Positions 1 through 11,660 of a stretch of 64,000 nucleotides of DNA are shown here, piece after piece. Source of the DNA: Linanthus parryae (lineage: Eukaryota; Streptophyta; Magnoliopsida; Ericales; Polemoniaceae); NCBI GenBank assembly GCA_023055425.1, contig JALGPY010000007.1:14270001-14334000 (forward strand), given 5' to 3'. Position 1 is the first letter of the stretch, and each line of letters opens with the position of its first letter. The position numbers were made by a program, and so were the translations under genes. The notes beneath the pieces are model-generated. The model was not told where the DNA came from. It was given only the letters and a program-made list of their open reading frames with translations, and ran no database searches.

Positions 1-182
1 ATGTTGATGTGTAGATCCGCCATTGCCCAGGACATCCGGATTGCAAATTTTATCCTATTTTCAACCCTGAACACTGTAACCTAAAAACCAAAGTAGAACA
101 ACCTAAATTTAACTTAGGATTCGAAGCCATAGATGTATTCTCTTGTAGCAGAAACGTGATGTAATCATAAGTGTGTGTGCAG

Positions 183-339
183 TGTCATTGGAGCAGTCAT
201 TATAACAATTGGATTCTATGTCGCGACATGGGGAAAAGCACGAGACCGGAGCTTCTTACCAGACAACGGAATATGTGAACCATCCCCAGAGAGAGCCCCA
301 CTTTTGCAGAACCGCTACAATGCCGAAGGAGAAATGTAA
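183..339 (+). CDS. Gene A: terminal exon of a WAT1-related transporter (5' part outside window)
   Basis: Only the last exon is present. It follows an AG acceptor at 181-182 and reads VIGAVIITIGFYVATWGKA (the last membrane helix of the EamA/WAT1 fold), then a short polar tail with the APLLQN motif, and stops at TAA 337-339. It is nearly identical to the terminal exon of gene D (24572-24728), so A belongs to the same subfamily. The preceding 180 bases are the end of its last intron. They match the last introns of C and D, including the worn right end of a hAT-type MITE at about 8-27. The exon is open; whether the whole gene is intact cannot be seen. WAT1-family proteins are plant membrane exporters of the drug/metabolite transporter superfamily; the substrate is not known for this copy. 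Confidence 0.85.
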
Positions 340-2716
340 AAAAGATAAATTTACGGGGCACCAACATAAACTTGTGAACCTTGGGTATGTGAATCAACTT
401 AAACTTTTCTTCTTCTTCCTTCACTGCCTGTAGTGCTAGCAAAATAATGTTTCTATTGCAGTTCCAATATTTTCTTTTCCGGTCTGCAAGTGCTCTTCCC
501 TACACTCCTTCTTGGAAAAATTATTCAAATTTTCTTGCGCCCACAGGAACTGGTAACTCCCCATTCGACATCGGGTTCGTTATCTGTGAATTTCACATTA
601 ATTCAATTATATAATAATTTTTCAATTTTGAAAAGAATTAAGTACAATTTCCCTAAAAAAAGAAGTACAATTGTTCCCTTTGTATTGCATGGTACAAGTC
701 AGTATTTGTGAAGCAAATTTGTATGAAATGTTTCATCGCTTATAATTCTACATAATTTTGTAATACAATTGTGCCTCTTCAATTTAATTCAAAACAGTCA
801 TATATGATTCATGTTTGGAGGTTTTGAGTTCAAAATATGGGCATGGTTTGATTGTGATGTGTTATTTGAACAGCAAGATACTGAGTGTTTTCATTTTTGA
901 CGAGTTACTTACATTTATGTGTTGCATGGAAGTGTATAATCAATTATGTTTGTGAATGATACTTTTTACGAACTAAAGTAAGTATAAATATGACATGTTT
1001 ACAATTCATTAACTGCTTACATTAACACTTCTCCATATTATAATATGGATAACTTAGATTGTACGAGAAATTTGAGGCTCAAAAGGAAGCTCATCATTGA
1101 GATGCGGCAGAAAGCGGCCAGTAGTAACTCAAGTTTCCATGCCTCAAAACGTTTCCTACATATTAAAATTGCAAATTCGTCACCATCTACATCAGCCAAT
1201 GGTCTGTCCCCTAAAAAAGCTATATTAAATAGACGCTTGATTCTTTCTGAGAAACGTAAATCGTACAGAGTTGAGAATGACAACAGAGAAAACATACATG
1301 GTAATTCTTTATTTGAATTTTCCTGTCTCAACATATCGTTAATTAGGCATTTCCCTTGCACTTGTCATGTGTATTATGACCAATACATTGGGGCAATAAG
1401 TCCATGTCAACACGCATTGAAACTCTCAGTTCGACAATGTCTACATCCAACAAATTAGGCATTCTATACTCATACCTATGTTCATGCATATGACACACTT
1501 TTACCGCGTCGCTTTTGAGAGAAAAAGATTAGAATTTTTTATACTGAAGTGCACAACCATTAAGTTAGTGTGTATTTTAGATGAATCCTGTAATACATGT
1601 TCAAAAGGCCATTACCTCTAACTCCTTACAAAATAGGAGTATTCATGCCAATGATTCGGTGTCAATTGTAATGTTTATTTTGTTCTATGTATTATTGTAC
1701 AATCTATACTTAGCACTGCACATCTTAGACATTCCTTTAAAAATGTTAAAAAAAAACATACTGAACATTACTCTTTCACAGGGGCATGTGCTCGAGCATG
1801 GGATTTTGCACAAAAGTTCTAGGTAGCGGTAAATTGATAGTTATGGTCGATGGGGGTTGGTTGTTGCCTAATACTTCTATTTTTAGCTTTTATCTAATAT
1901 TTCTCAAAATGTGGGGAAATAAAATTTTGTGAGGGTCAGTGTCGTAGGGTGAAAAATTGTCTGTTACATGACACCTCAGTTCTTCACATTGACTTCTAAA
2001 TAAACAAACATTGATTCTTCTAATAATCTATAGTACAGTATAATCTCTTGGAGGACATACACTTAAAAAAATTAATCAATGTTATATTTTTCCTTTGATA
2101 TGTCACTCATAAGAAATTAATTTGAATAACCCATCAATACTTAGAATATAAAATGAGTGTAGGTCATTTTCATCATATTATTTGATCATTGATAGACTTG
2201 CTTATGTTTGATATAACTAAAGATCGCGAGTTCGAATAAGATCAAGTGAGACGGGGAGTCCTTGAATCATATTTTGTTCTACAATGAAGAAGAATGAGAA
2301 GGAGTTGGAATCAATTTTAAATACCTTGGTTGGAGAAATAATCATTTTGTTTAATCCTATGCTCCTTCCGTATTTTGAATATGTCAGAACATCTAATTAT
2401 ATTATTGTCATCCTTATATTTAGTACCCTAAGTATGTTGGTTCAACTCTCAAAAAAGAAGTTAACCCGATAAGTTGTCTATGGGTGCGAGGAATCCTAAA
2501 TATGACAGACAAATTTAGTTATGTATTTTCACGGCGATATGTCGGATTTGGATATAAAAAATATTTAATTGAGTAATGACATCAATGTTTTATATGGGGT
2601 ACCAATAGACCTTAAAAAAATTGAAGTATAAGTTCACCATTATCTATTGCGCGGGGTCACGCCTAGTAAAAATAAAATGACAATTTTTTTTTTTTCTTAT
2701 TTCCTTTATTTTCCCC
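340..2716. other. Gene-poor interval downstream of gene A
   Basis: No convincing host gene is seen. An open frame at 1045-1308 (plus) begins MDNLDCTRNLRLKRKLII and is rich in Lys, Arg and Ser; it ends near a possible GT donor after NRENIHG. It could be an N-terminal exon of a transposon (for example Helitron) protein, but I do not recognise it with confidence. The remainder is AT-rich and without recognisable structure. Confidence 0.4.
2640..2667 (+). mobile_element. Possible Helitron 3' terminus
   Basis: The stretch ends GCGCGGGGTCACGC CTAG T. Plant Helitrons end in a short GC-rich hairpin followed by CTRR and insert next to a T. The hairpin here is imperfect, and I could not find a matching TC 5' end upstream, so the call is tentative. 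Confidence 0.3.
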
Positions 2717-3268
2717 AACTTCCCTTCAAATCCAAAAAATTGTAGTTTCCACTAAAAGAAAGGCTATCACAGCCAATACAAGCCCATAAAACATCTAATA
2801 AATATAAACAGAGTGGTACAACCCACCATTTCTGAAGAAGAATGCTCTAGAAAAGAGAAAAAGGAAAAAAGAAAAAACATTGAAAAAATACAGCGAATAT
2901 TTCCAATAAACACATGACAATAGGATTACGAGCTGTCTTTTGAATTCCCCAAAACTGAGATGAGGAAACAGCCGTATTCACCGGTCCACCTCCGGCCATC
3001 GAAATATTACTAGAAAACTCATTGCAGGATGCCAAGAGTAATCTTCAAACATTGAAATTGCTTCGAATAAAAACCTCCTGCTAAAAACTTCAATGCATCT
3101 CTTGCAAAAATCGCCCTTGAAAAAAATTGAGTTCGTATCATCACCCTTGAACTGATTGGACACATCCACTTTTATTCGGGGTTGAATACCGTGAAGAGAC
3201 CCAAAAATAAGAGATCTAAAGAGAAAAAACCTTAAGAATCCGCACCAACAAATAGATCTAGGCAGTGG

Positions 3269-3620
3269 TGTTGAGGTGCCTTGAACTGTGAAAGTCAAAG
3301 GCGGTGAAAACAAATTGGACCAAGGGTTTGAATTATGGTCAAAGGCAGTAGGGTAGCTAAGGAAACAAAGTGGGGCGGTGGAGTGTATTTGTCCCGCATT
3401 GTCAAGTGAGGTGATTCTCACCTCCTCACTAGTACTATATAAAGGAGCCAGTAGGCTCTTTACTAGATATGCAAATAAGAGTGTAATTGTTCCTCTTAAG
3501 TGTATAAAGGGTGCTTTTTTCGCCGTGGACGTAGTTAGCGAATTTCTTCGCTAGCGAACCACGTAAATCCCGTGTTCTTCTTTTATTCGTTCTTCGTTCG
3601 TGAGGTGGTTTTTCATAACA
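3269..3620 (+). repeat. Copia-1 5' LTR
   Basis: 352-bp LTR bounded by TG...CA, directly followed by the Met-tRNA primer-binding site. It has a TATA-like stretch (actatataaagg) near 3435. Confidence 0.9.
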
Positions 3621-3778
3621 AAATGGTATCAGAGCTCGGGTTTGGCGGTGTTTCAACATCAAGATCAAGGCGGAGCAAAGCTAGGGTTTCAGAACTTGGT
3701 GAAATCAAAGCTAGGGTTTTGCGATCTAGGTGGAGCACGCGACTAGGGTTTAAGATCCACCAAGAACGATGTCCGGAT

Positions 3779-4585
3779 CTATGTTGAAGATTGACAGGTT
3801 CACAGGAGGGAACAACTTCAGTCTGTTGAAGATAACGATGGAGGATTTGCTCAAATCGCAAGGCTTGTGGGCACCTTTGACCGCGGACAAGTGAGGCATG
3901 AATGTTGCATCATCGGAGTTCAAGGTATTGGAGGAGTAGGCACACGCAAAGATTATGTTGTGCTTATCGAATGACGTGATCATCGAGGTCGCAAATCAGA
4001 AAGAAGCAGCAGGTCTTTGACTCGAGTTGGAGAGTCTCTACATGACGAAGAGTCTCACTAGCAAGTTGATGCTAAAGCAAAGGCTCTTTATTTTGCAGAT
4101 GCTCGAAGGTACGGCTCTCAAGGAACATATTGATCAATTAAATACAATTCTTTTAGACTTGCGTAATATTGGCGAGAAGGTGGGCGTTGAGGATGCCGCA
4201 CTCTTGTTATTGATCTCGTTACCTCCATCATACGAGAACTTTGTTCAGTCGTTCATTGTGAACAAGGATGACTTAACCCTAGAGGAGGTCAGATCAGCGC
4301 TCCATGCTAGGGAATTGCGCCATATGGGTGCAAGCATAGGTATAGAGGACCATGCTTCCGGATTGATGGCGAAGGGAGGAAGCAAGAAAGGTAAGAAAAA
4401 CAAGAAGAAAGCAGTTCTCAGGTTCTAAGTTACCCAAGGATGTATGTGCCTTTTTCAAGGTAAAGGGGGAGTGGAAGAGAGATTGCCCGAAACGAGGTCA
4501 ACAGGGGCAAAATGGATCCGCAGCGGTAGCAGAACAAGGTAACTTGTCCGAGGATGATTACGTTCTAATAGTGGATGTTGAACAA
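3779..4585 (+). pseudogene. Copia-1 gag (UBN2 type), broken
   Basis: The frame opens with MSGSMLKIDRFTGGNNFSLL and continues with a UBN2-type gag. An uninterrupted stretch at 4027-4428 includes LKEHIDQLNTILLDLRNIGE and SLPPSYENFVQSF, followed by a Lys-rich segment. After a frameshift near 4430, a worn zinc-knuckle region (VKGEWKRDCPKRGQ) can be read up to about 4575. At least three in-frame stops lie in the first 250 bases. Gag would form the virus-like particle; this copy cannot encode it. The frame ends where the relic LTR begins. Confidence 0.8.
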
Positions 4586-4589
4586 GGTT

Positions 4590-5774
4590 AAGGGTAATGG
4601 CACACTGGATTGACCCATCTCCGAGAAAGCTACATACATGTTATGTAAAGTCACAAGCGCTTCTCGTGGTGACAACTGTATTGTCATCCTTAGACTTGAA
4701 GTCACTAGATTGTCTAGTTGTGGATTATTGTAATTTTGGTAGCGTCAAACGCTACACCGTAACTGGGTAGTTATAAAGGTGTGTACCGGATACAATAAGA
4801 AGCAATCTTAGAAATCGTAGTAGACGTAGATAGAATTTGTCCCTCCCACATAACGGGAGCAAATATCCGAGGCCACTCGAGGGATAGTGCTTATAGAATG
4901 TCTGGACAGACTCAAATAAATCAATATAAGATATTGATGTTATTTGCACGAATAAGGCTATTCCCAGGATCGAGAAACTATGGATTAGATATACGAGTGT
5001 GACTTGTATGTATCGTGTCCAATCCGAATATAGAGACAAAGGGATGTGACAATTACTTGCACAAGGTTTGTCGGATGACTATTCTATTAGTTGGCTAGAA
5101 TGGATGTCTTGCTAGAGACCGCTCCATATTAGCAAATTGTTGCTACCAACTAGATAGAACCTATGGGGTCACACGCTAGATAGAGTTGAATTAGATTTGG
5201 GAATTAATTATATGATTAATTAATTAGAAGGATCACTTTGCAACACCTTGCAAACTTAGTAGGACTAAAATGCAAGGAAGGGACTAATTCGAACTCATGT
5301 TGGATTAGGAAAGGCCTTTAGGTAATTTACAAGGAGTTGTTGGAATATATAAAGGATGCTCCTAGCTTCCTTCCCACACTAATGCTCATAACATAAGTGA
5401 GTGAGAGAGAACAAAGGAGAGAGCAAGGCAAGCTAGAGAGGCCGACCGCCCCCCTAGCCGACCGCCCCTACTCGTCGGCCACAAGGAAGCCGTGGGCTTC
5501 CCTTGTTGCCTTGTGTTGCGTGATTTCTACTTCCTCTTCCTCCGGTCCAAGCTAGCACAAAGGAGAAGGAATATCTAGATCTCAACTCTAGGCGTGGATC
5601 AACCGTAGAGACGTGACACAATTCACGTTACAAGTCATCACAGGAAAAACCCTAAGGTGTGTAACATACTTCTTCCTTAATTACCATCGTTATGATTCTC
5701 TTCATGTGATCCTTGGAGGGTATTGAATGGATAAATTTATTTTTCCGCTGCGTATCCATGATCAAAACCCTACA
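4590..5774 (+). repeat. Relic LTR related to copia-4, inside copia-1
   Basis: The interval is clearly homologous to most of the copia-4 LTR (41154-42601). Shared landmarks are GTAATGGCA.ACTGGAT, CACCGTAACTGGGTA, CCACTCGAGGGAT, and a terminal CCGCTGCGT...AAAACCC.ACA. The first 240 bases or so of the LTR are missing. It sits between the end of gag and the start of RT, exactly where protease and integrase should be. It looks like a truncated solo LTR joined by a deletion. Confidence 0.75.
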
Positions 5775-5784
5775 GCAACTGGGT

Positions 5785-7154
5785 CTTCAGAAGAAAGGAA
5801 GGAACTACAGCTGGGGAGGGCATCAAGTATAAGGCAAGGCTAGTTGCAAGAGGGTTCAGTCAGAAAGAGGGAGTTGACTACAACGAGATCTTCTCACCGG
5901 TGGTCAGACATACTTCTATCCGGGTGTTACTAGCTTTAGTGTCACACCACGACCTAGAGCTTGAGCAATTGGGTGTCAAGACAACTTTCCTGCACAGAGA
6001 GTTGGAGGAGGAAATATACATGAGCCAACCGGAGGGGTTCCAAGTTCCCGGAAAAGAAGAATATGTGTGCAAACTGAAAAAATCTCTCTATGGACTTAAG
6101 CAGTCGCCAAGGCAATGGTACAAGAGGTTTGACAACTTCATGTTGAAGATTGGTTACCACAAGTGCGAGTATGATTGATGCGTGTATCACAAGTTGTTGC
6201 GAAGTGGATCACGTATCTACCTAGTTCTATATGTGGATGACATTTTGAGAACTGAAGAGGTCTCTCAGTGCGGAATTTGAGATGAAGGATCTAGGAGCTA
6301 CTCGGAAGATATTGGGAGTTGAGATCTATAGAGACAGGAAGAAGAAGCAGCTTTTCCTGTCACAGCAGGGATACATCAGGAATATATTGAGCAGATTTGG
6401 GATGTTATCAGCTAAAGCTATAGATACTTCTATGGCGACGAACAACAAGTTAGGAATGTACACCGTTCAGACTGAGGAGGAGAAGGAGTACATGTCCAAG
6501 GTTCCCGATGCTAGCGCAATTGGAAGCCTCATGTATGCTATGGTCTGTACTCGACCGGACATATCGTTCGCTGTTAGTGTGGTTAGTCGTTTTATAGCTC
6601 ATCCAGGGAAGGACCATTGGCAAGCGGTGAAGCGCATATTCAGGTAACTTAAGGGTACATCAGACATTGGCCTATGTTATGGGGCTAATGAAGACATCTT
6701 GGTAGCTGGTTTCTCGGATGCAGACTATGCATGGGATGTTAATAGTAGAAGATCAATGACGGGCTATGTATTTGCTCTGGGAGAATATGTTGTGAGTTGA
6801 AAGGCGACGCTACATCCGACGGTGATTTTGTCGACGACGGAGGCGGAGTACAGTGCTCTAACGAAAGCAACAAAGGAGGCAATATGGCTTAAAGTTATGG
6901 TCAACGATCTAGGCCTACTTCAAGATCAAGCGATAGTCAACTGTGATAGCTTGAGTGCGATTTGCTTGACTAAGGACCAGGTTCATCATGAAAGGACCAA
7001 GCATATCGACGTCAGGTATCATTTTCTGAGAAACGGGAGCAGGATCAAGGTGAAGAAGGTGGGGACAGCTGACAACCCCGCGGATATGTTCACCAAGCCG
7101 GTTCCGAAGAGCAAGTTCCAGCATTGTCTGGAATTTCTCAACATCTTGAGCTAG
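5785..7154 (+). pseudogene. Copia-1 reverse transcriptase and RNase H, broken
   Basis: RT starts YKARLVARGFSQKEGVDYNE and continues through FLHRELEEEIYMSQPEGF and LKKSLYGLKQSPRQWY up to a stop at about 6176. After frameshifts, YVDDI is read near 6231-6245. The RT C-terminus (MKDLGATRKILGVEIYRDRK to ARPDIS-like CTRPDIS) is open at 6282-6647. RNase H is interrupted by TGA at about 6798 and then open at 6822-7154 ([45 protein letters not shown]). The order is that of Ty1/copia pol. No complete enzyme can be made. Confidence 0.9.
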
Positions 7155-7297
7155 TGAGGCCCTTAGGGGCATGTCGGACCCGGTGGGGTCCAGTGAGTCT
7201 CTGTGACGAGAGACATTGGGTGCGGAGAAGACATAGCTTTATTTACGAGAAGAGGAGCAGCTGCTGTTGATGGAGAATTCAAGTCAAGGTGGAGATT

Positions 7298-7648
7298 TGT
7301 TGAGGTGCCTTGAATTGTGAAAGTCAAAGGCGGTGAAAACAAATTGGACCAAGGGTTTGAATTATGGTCAAAGGCAGTAGGATAGCTAAGGAAACAAAGT
7401 GGGGCGGTGGAGTGTATATGTCCCACATTGTCAAGTGAGGTGATTCTCACCTCCTCACTAGTACTATATAAAGGAGCTAGTAGGCTCTCTACTAGATATG
7501 CAAATAAGAGTATAATTGTTCCTGTTAAGTGAATAAAGTGTGCTTTTTCGCGGTCGACGTAGTTAGCGAAGTTCTTCTCTAGGGAACCACGTAAATCCCG
7601 TGTTCTTCTTTTATTCGTTCTTCGTTCGTGAGGTGGTTTGTCATAACA
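7298..7648 (+). repeat. Copia-1 3' LTR
   Basis: 351-bp LTR, matching 3269-3620 with roughly 18 differences by eye. It is followed by the right copy of the AGTGG target duplication. Confidence 0.9.
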
Positions 7649-8900
7649 AGTGGAAATTGGTGAAGGGGCATAACAAGCAGCCCGGAGAAAATGCCCTCCC
7701 ACGAAGCTAAGTACACAGATTTGAAAAGGGGAGACAAGAAAACAGAGGAACAAAGGGTGAGGGGGATCGCCGCCGCCAGGAGGAGTGGCGACGGCGAGCC
7801 CGGCGGCCAAACCAGTGATGACTTCAGAGATTGGACCTGCAGGAAAGGTAGAAGCGAGGATTGAAGAAGAAGAAGACGATGAAACCTTGCTGAAGCCGGA
7901 ACGGGTAAACTCACAAAGAGTACTCTCTCTCTAGCTTTCACTCTCTAGAGAAAAGCAGAGAACTAATTGATACACATTAGTACCAAACCCACGATTTGAT
8001 TTGCCCCTAACTTCCCTTCAAATGAAAGCACTAAGTGGTTCTCCTTCCATCCATACCTCTCCTTTTCATTAGGCACATCCTCACGTTGTTATTGGTTTCC
8101 TTTTTTCTTTCTTTCCTCGTATGTGGTACAATAATGTAATTATTATTGTCACTGCTATTGTCTATGAGTGGTTCAATAATATGACAACGGTGGTAGTTTT
8201 CCCAAGCATAGAATAACTCCATTTCATGCCCAGTTATCCACCACACACAACACTTCTTGCTAATTTACGGTCCTTTTAAAAGTCTCTTCTCTAGCCTTGT
8301 GTAATCAGATTGAAGATGGTGATGGAGTGGTGGTTTTGTAGCAGTAAACTTGTCAAGACTGCAGTTATCCCTATGGTGGCAGTGGAGTGCACAGAAGTAA
8401 TTGTGACAACAATAAGCAAAGCAGCCATGACTAATGGCATGAGCAACCTCGTCTTCGTAGTTTACTATAACGCCCTTGCCTCCTTCCTCTTCATCCCTTT
8501 TGTCTTGTACCGGTATTACCCAGTTGATCTCTCTTGATATTCCTTCTTACTAGTATTTTTTTTTTATCTGCATCCAGAGTCAAATCCGGAACTAATAAGA
8601 TGTATATCTCTATATTTTCACAGGAGACGAGCTTCTCTTACTACATCCCTGCTCTGCAAATTTTTCATCCTCAGCTTAATAGGGTAACAATTAATAAGTT
8701 TAATGAATTTATATTTTCATATTTTTTATCAAATTAAAATTTTTATGTAGGTAGAGGGTTATTGTCACAGGAGTTCAGTGCAGATGCTTTCGTATACAGG
8801 CATCAGATACAGTTCCCCTACACTTGCTTCTGCTATTCTCAATCTTGTGCCGATTTTCACTTATCTGCTTGCTGTTATTTTCAGGTAATTTTTTTTGTCA

Positions 8901-8906
8901 ATATAC

Positions 8907-8940
<34 letters not shown>

Positions 8941-8941
8941 A
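8901..8941. repeat. (AT)n(GT)n microsatellite in intron 3 of gene B
   Basis: An alternating AT tract passes directly into (GT)n just downstream of exon 3. Confidence 0.9.
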
Positions 8942-8989
8942 TTTTAAATAGCAGTCTACCAATCTGGATATTGGTATACTGCTATCTAC

Positions 8990-9276
8990 CAATAAAAGAC
9001 ACTTTCACCCCCTCAGGTTTGATACAAATACACCTTTACCCCTTCTAGTTTGGGAAATGATACTTTCACCCCTTCAGTGTGCCTAACTTCAGACGCTTAC
9101 ATCCCTCTTTACTATGTTATTCCATACTTAGTGCCAAAAACTACCATCAGTGGCAGACCCCCACCCCCATACTAACAACTTCACAATAAAAGAGTGTGGG
9201 TGTTTGGAAATTTGGCTCGCTGAAAGGGTGAAAGAGTCGTTTCCCAAACTAGAAGGGATGAAAGTGTCATTTACCA
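8990..9276. mobile_element. MITE in intron 3 of gene B, same family as 37934-38356
   Basis: The left end reads AAGACACTTTCACCCCCTC and the right end, reversed, GGTAAATGACACTTTCATCC. Both ends carry inner repeats of the CACTTTCACCCCTTC motif. The ends match the Mutator-like MITE at 37934-38356. No clear target duplication was found for this copy. Confidence 0.6.
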
Positions 9277-9785
9277 TTAAGGAGCATTGTCTTGAATCAT
9301 CAAAAGTCAATTATGCTAAATAAAATGTGGTCATACCCTGTAACTTTGCAGAATGGAAGATCCAAATCTCAAAAGTATGCCTGGTCTTGCCAAGCTATTC
9401 GGTGCCATTGTCGCGGTACTAGGTGCAATTACAGTAACTTTTTACAAGGGCCATGAAATCTACAAGGTTTCATCTTCCTCAAAGACATTGCACCAGCTTT
9501 TTCATGTCTTAGAGAAATCCGATTGGGCAATTGGAAGTCTCATTCTTGCAATCAAATCTCTATTCCTTGCCATCCTCGGCATTTATGAGGTATACGGTAA
9601 TATCGAATGTGTCCCAGGGACTCCTATGTTTTTACCACACAAATTTCTCATGACAATGTGCAACACATTTGGATTAGTGTATTTATCCCACATCAGGATT
9701 ATTTCCAACAGCGTGTGTATGTGGCTAATAAGATATTGGGTTGTGATAGCTAATTGATTTTGATGTGGAACCTTATGATTCATAA

Positions 9786-10178
9786 AGGCCAGTTTGGGAA
9801 TGCTTCTGCTGCATTCTTCCTGACAGCAGAAGCAATTTTTAGTATTTTTGGTAAAATTATCTTTTCGACCTTTCGGACAGTTTCTGCTGCCCCACATCAG
9901 GTTTGACGAAGTAAGGGGAGACGCTTTTCCAGAACTTGCTTTTCATTAATTTATCTACAACTGAGTTCAACCTTACAATTTTTATAAAATGACACATCAT
10001 ATATTTTGTCATTTTATTCTCTTACAGTAGGTTCACAGTTGACTTTACCCAACACAAAATTATTATATGAATATTTCACCACAACTTTCACGTATTATTT
10101 GCCAAACAACATTTTATCTAAAATTGACAACAACTTTTCCACAGTGATTCTCACATAGAAACTTCTAACACCACCGCC
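9786..10178 (-). mobile_element. Tourist-like MITE in intron 4 of gene B
   Basis: The 393-bp element is bounded by TAA (9783-9785 and 10179-10181). The left end is GGCCAGTTTGGGAATGCTTC and the right end is a worn version of the other terminus. It is the same family as the 21552-21996 MITE in reverse orientation; both share the internal CACTTTCTGGAAAA and TTGTAGATAAATTAAT segments. Confidence 0.65.
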
Positions 10179-10819
10179 TAAATGATGCATGCAATTTAAA
10201 CCTTGCAGACAACAATACTTGAGGTATGCCCAGAAAAGATGGTGATGCTGTTCTTCCGCTCTTGCTTCATAACTATTGTTTCTGGGAGCTTCACACTCAC
10301 TATGGAAAGAAATCCAGAAGCATGGAAGCTGAAGCCTGACATTGGCTTGATCGCTATTATATGCTCTGTAAGGATATTAACAAACTAGCTCGTGAATAAC
10401 AATTTTGGGAAATCTTGGACATATTTCATAGTGATACCACCCAAACGGAGCTACACGATTGAAAAGAGACGATGCTTTTTTTGTGATAATGCCTGGCAGT
10501 TTTTAGCTGTTTGTTTCGCGACGGAGTCCATGCATGGTGCTACCACAAGAAGGGGCCTGTTTATGTAGCCATGTTCAAACCATTAGGGATTGCTATTGCA
10601 GTGTTCTTGGGTATCCTGTTCCTAGGGGATCCCCTATATCTTGGCAGGTATGCGCTTTACTATCCCTCCCAAGGACAACCATGTTCCCTTTTTGTCATCA
10701 TTATGGCCTTGTTTGGGTAAGGTATAAAAAGAGGGGTATGAGGATATGTTTTACACGTGGTCTCATATCATGCATTCTGGTAAGGTATAGGAGACAAGTA
10801 CAATTTATTCAACCGTATC

Positions 10820-10937
10820 TAGCTCCTCTTTTTTTTTTTTTTTTTTTAACTTTTTATACCACCTTGGAATTAGGGGGGCCGCTCCTCTTTTCTTTTTTTC
10901 CCTTTTAACTTTTTATACCACCTTGGAATTAGGGGAT
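10820..10937 (+). repeat. Tandem duplication in intron 6 of gene B
   Basis: Two adjacent copies of a unit of about 60 bp run from a CTCCTCTTTT pyrimidine tract to CACCTTGGAATTAGGGG. Confidence 0.75.
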
Positions 10938-11660
10938 TAGAGTGGGGATTATCCTACACCATATAATATCCTAACGAAACATTGATGTACAATTTTTTCA
11001 TTTCTTGCCTTATCACGGTACCATAAGTCTCTATGTGTCATTTTGTACAGATAACTATTGAAATTTCATTTCTTGCTTTTAGTTTATTTTTTCTCTCTAA
11101 CTAAGACTACTTATGTTTCTTCAGAATTAGCTTAGAGAAAAATGACATGTGTTTTATAAAAATATGTGCCATTTACAACTTTGTCAATAGAAGCAGTGTG
11201 AACACACACAAAATAATGACTAATAAAACATAAAAATAGTGTAAACACACAAAATGTGAGGGCAGAATAGTTATTTCACAACAAAAATTGCTAAATTAGG
11301 AAAGTAAGCTGAAATAGAGGAAACAGCTCAATAAGAGAAGTAAACTGATTCAGAAGAAACAGGGGAAGTATTCATCATGACAGTAAATAAACTTTTACCA
11401 ACAAAAATGTGGATTCACCCACGGGATTATAAACTAGTTACTACTACTTGTAGTCTTACACTACTAGCTGATGACAGATTGTTGATTTTCATGCTAAATG
11501 ATTGTACAGTGTAATTGGAGCAATTATCATCACAATTGGATTCTATGCTGTCATATGGGGGAAAGCACAAGAGAAGAGCCAGTTACCAGAAAAAGGGAAA
11601 TGTTGCCTCGAATCATCCCACGAGAGAACCCCTCTTTTGCAGAACTGCGACCAGGCCTAA

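Larger units (their letters stand above)
3269..7648 (+). mobile_element. Copia-1, decayed Ty1/copia LTR retrotransposon
   Basis: The element has LTRs at 3269-3620 and 7298-7648, TGTTGAGG...ATAACA termini and a perfect 5-bp target duplication, AGTGG (3264-3268 and 7649-7653). A primer-binding site complementary to initiator-Met tRNA starts at 3624 (TGGTATCAGAGCT). The order gag, then RT, then RNase H on the plus strand identifies Ty1/copia. Protease and integrase are absent, and their place is taken by a relic LTR of another family (about 4590-5774). By eye the two LTRs differ at about 5% of sites, and the coding region has stops and frameshifts, so this is an old, dead copy. Confidence 0.9.
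2732..8008 (-). mobile_element. Insertion flanked by a 15-bp direct repeat, containing copia-1
   Basis: The 15-mer AACTTCCCTTCAAAT occurs perfectly at 2717-2731 and 8009-8023, as expected for a target-site duplication made by target-primed retrotransposition. Removing copia-1 (3269-7648) leaves about 0.9 kb. On the minus strand this reads as a CT-rich, proline-rich leader (7960 down to 7654) and a tail ending in CAATTTTTTGG. It could be a 5'- and internally deleted LINE or a retrotransposed transcript. No RT domain or poly-A tail is visible, so the class is open. Confidence 0.5.
8322..11660 (+). pseudogene. Gene B: WAT1-related transporter with a lost exon-6 acceptor
   Basis: Seven exons line up with gene D: 8322-8512, 8624-8683, 8771-8884, 9352-9589, 10209-10367, 10496-10647 and 11510-11660. 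Joined, they keep one open frame of about 354 aa. It starts MEWWFCSSKLV, carries GMSNLVFVVYYNALAS (helix 2), YTGIRYSSPTLASAILNLVP (first EamA repeat) and AMFKPLGIAIAVFLGILFLG (second EamA repeat), and ends in the CDQA tail. The ATG at 8322 is chosen because C and D start at the same MEW. The defect is at exon 6: the bases before 10496 are TG rather than AG. The next AG (10498-10499) would shift the frame and soon hit a stop. Introns 3 and 4 carry MITEs. Every other splice site looks normal, so decay is recent or the exon is spliced unusually. Confidence 0.7.

Noticed and set aside
7163..7941. Overlapping proline/leucine-rich minus-strand ORFs of 215 and 120 codons
   Set aside because: They run across the copia-1 3' LTR boundary and through low-complexity CT-rich sequence; no domain is recognisable.
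8310..8537. Start of gene B at 8310
   Set aside because: That reading begins at TTG. The ATG at 8322 matches the starts of genes C and D.
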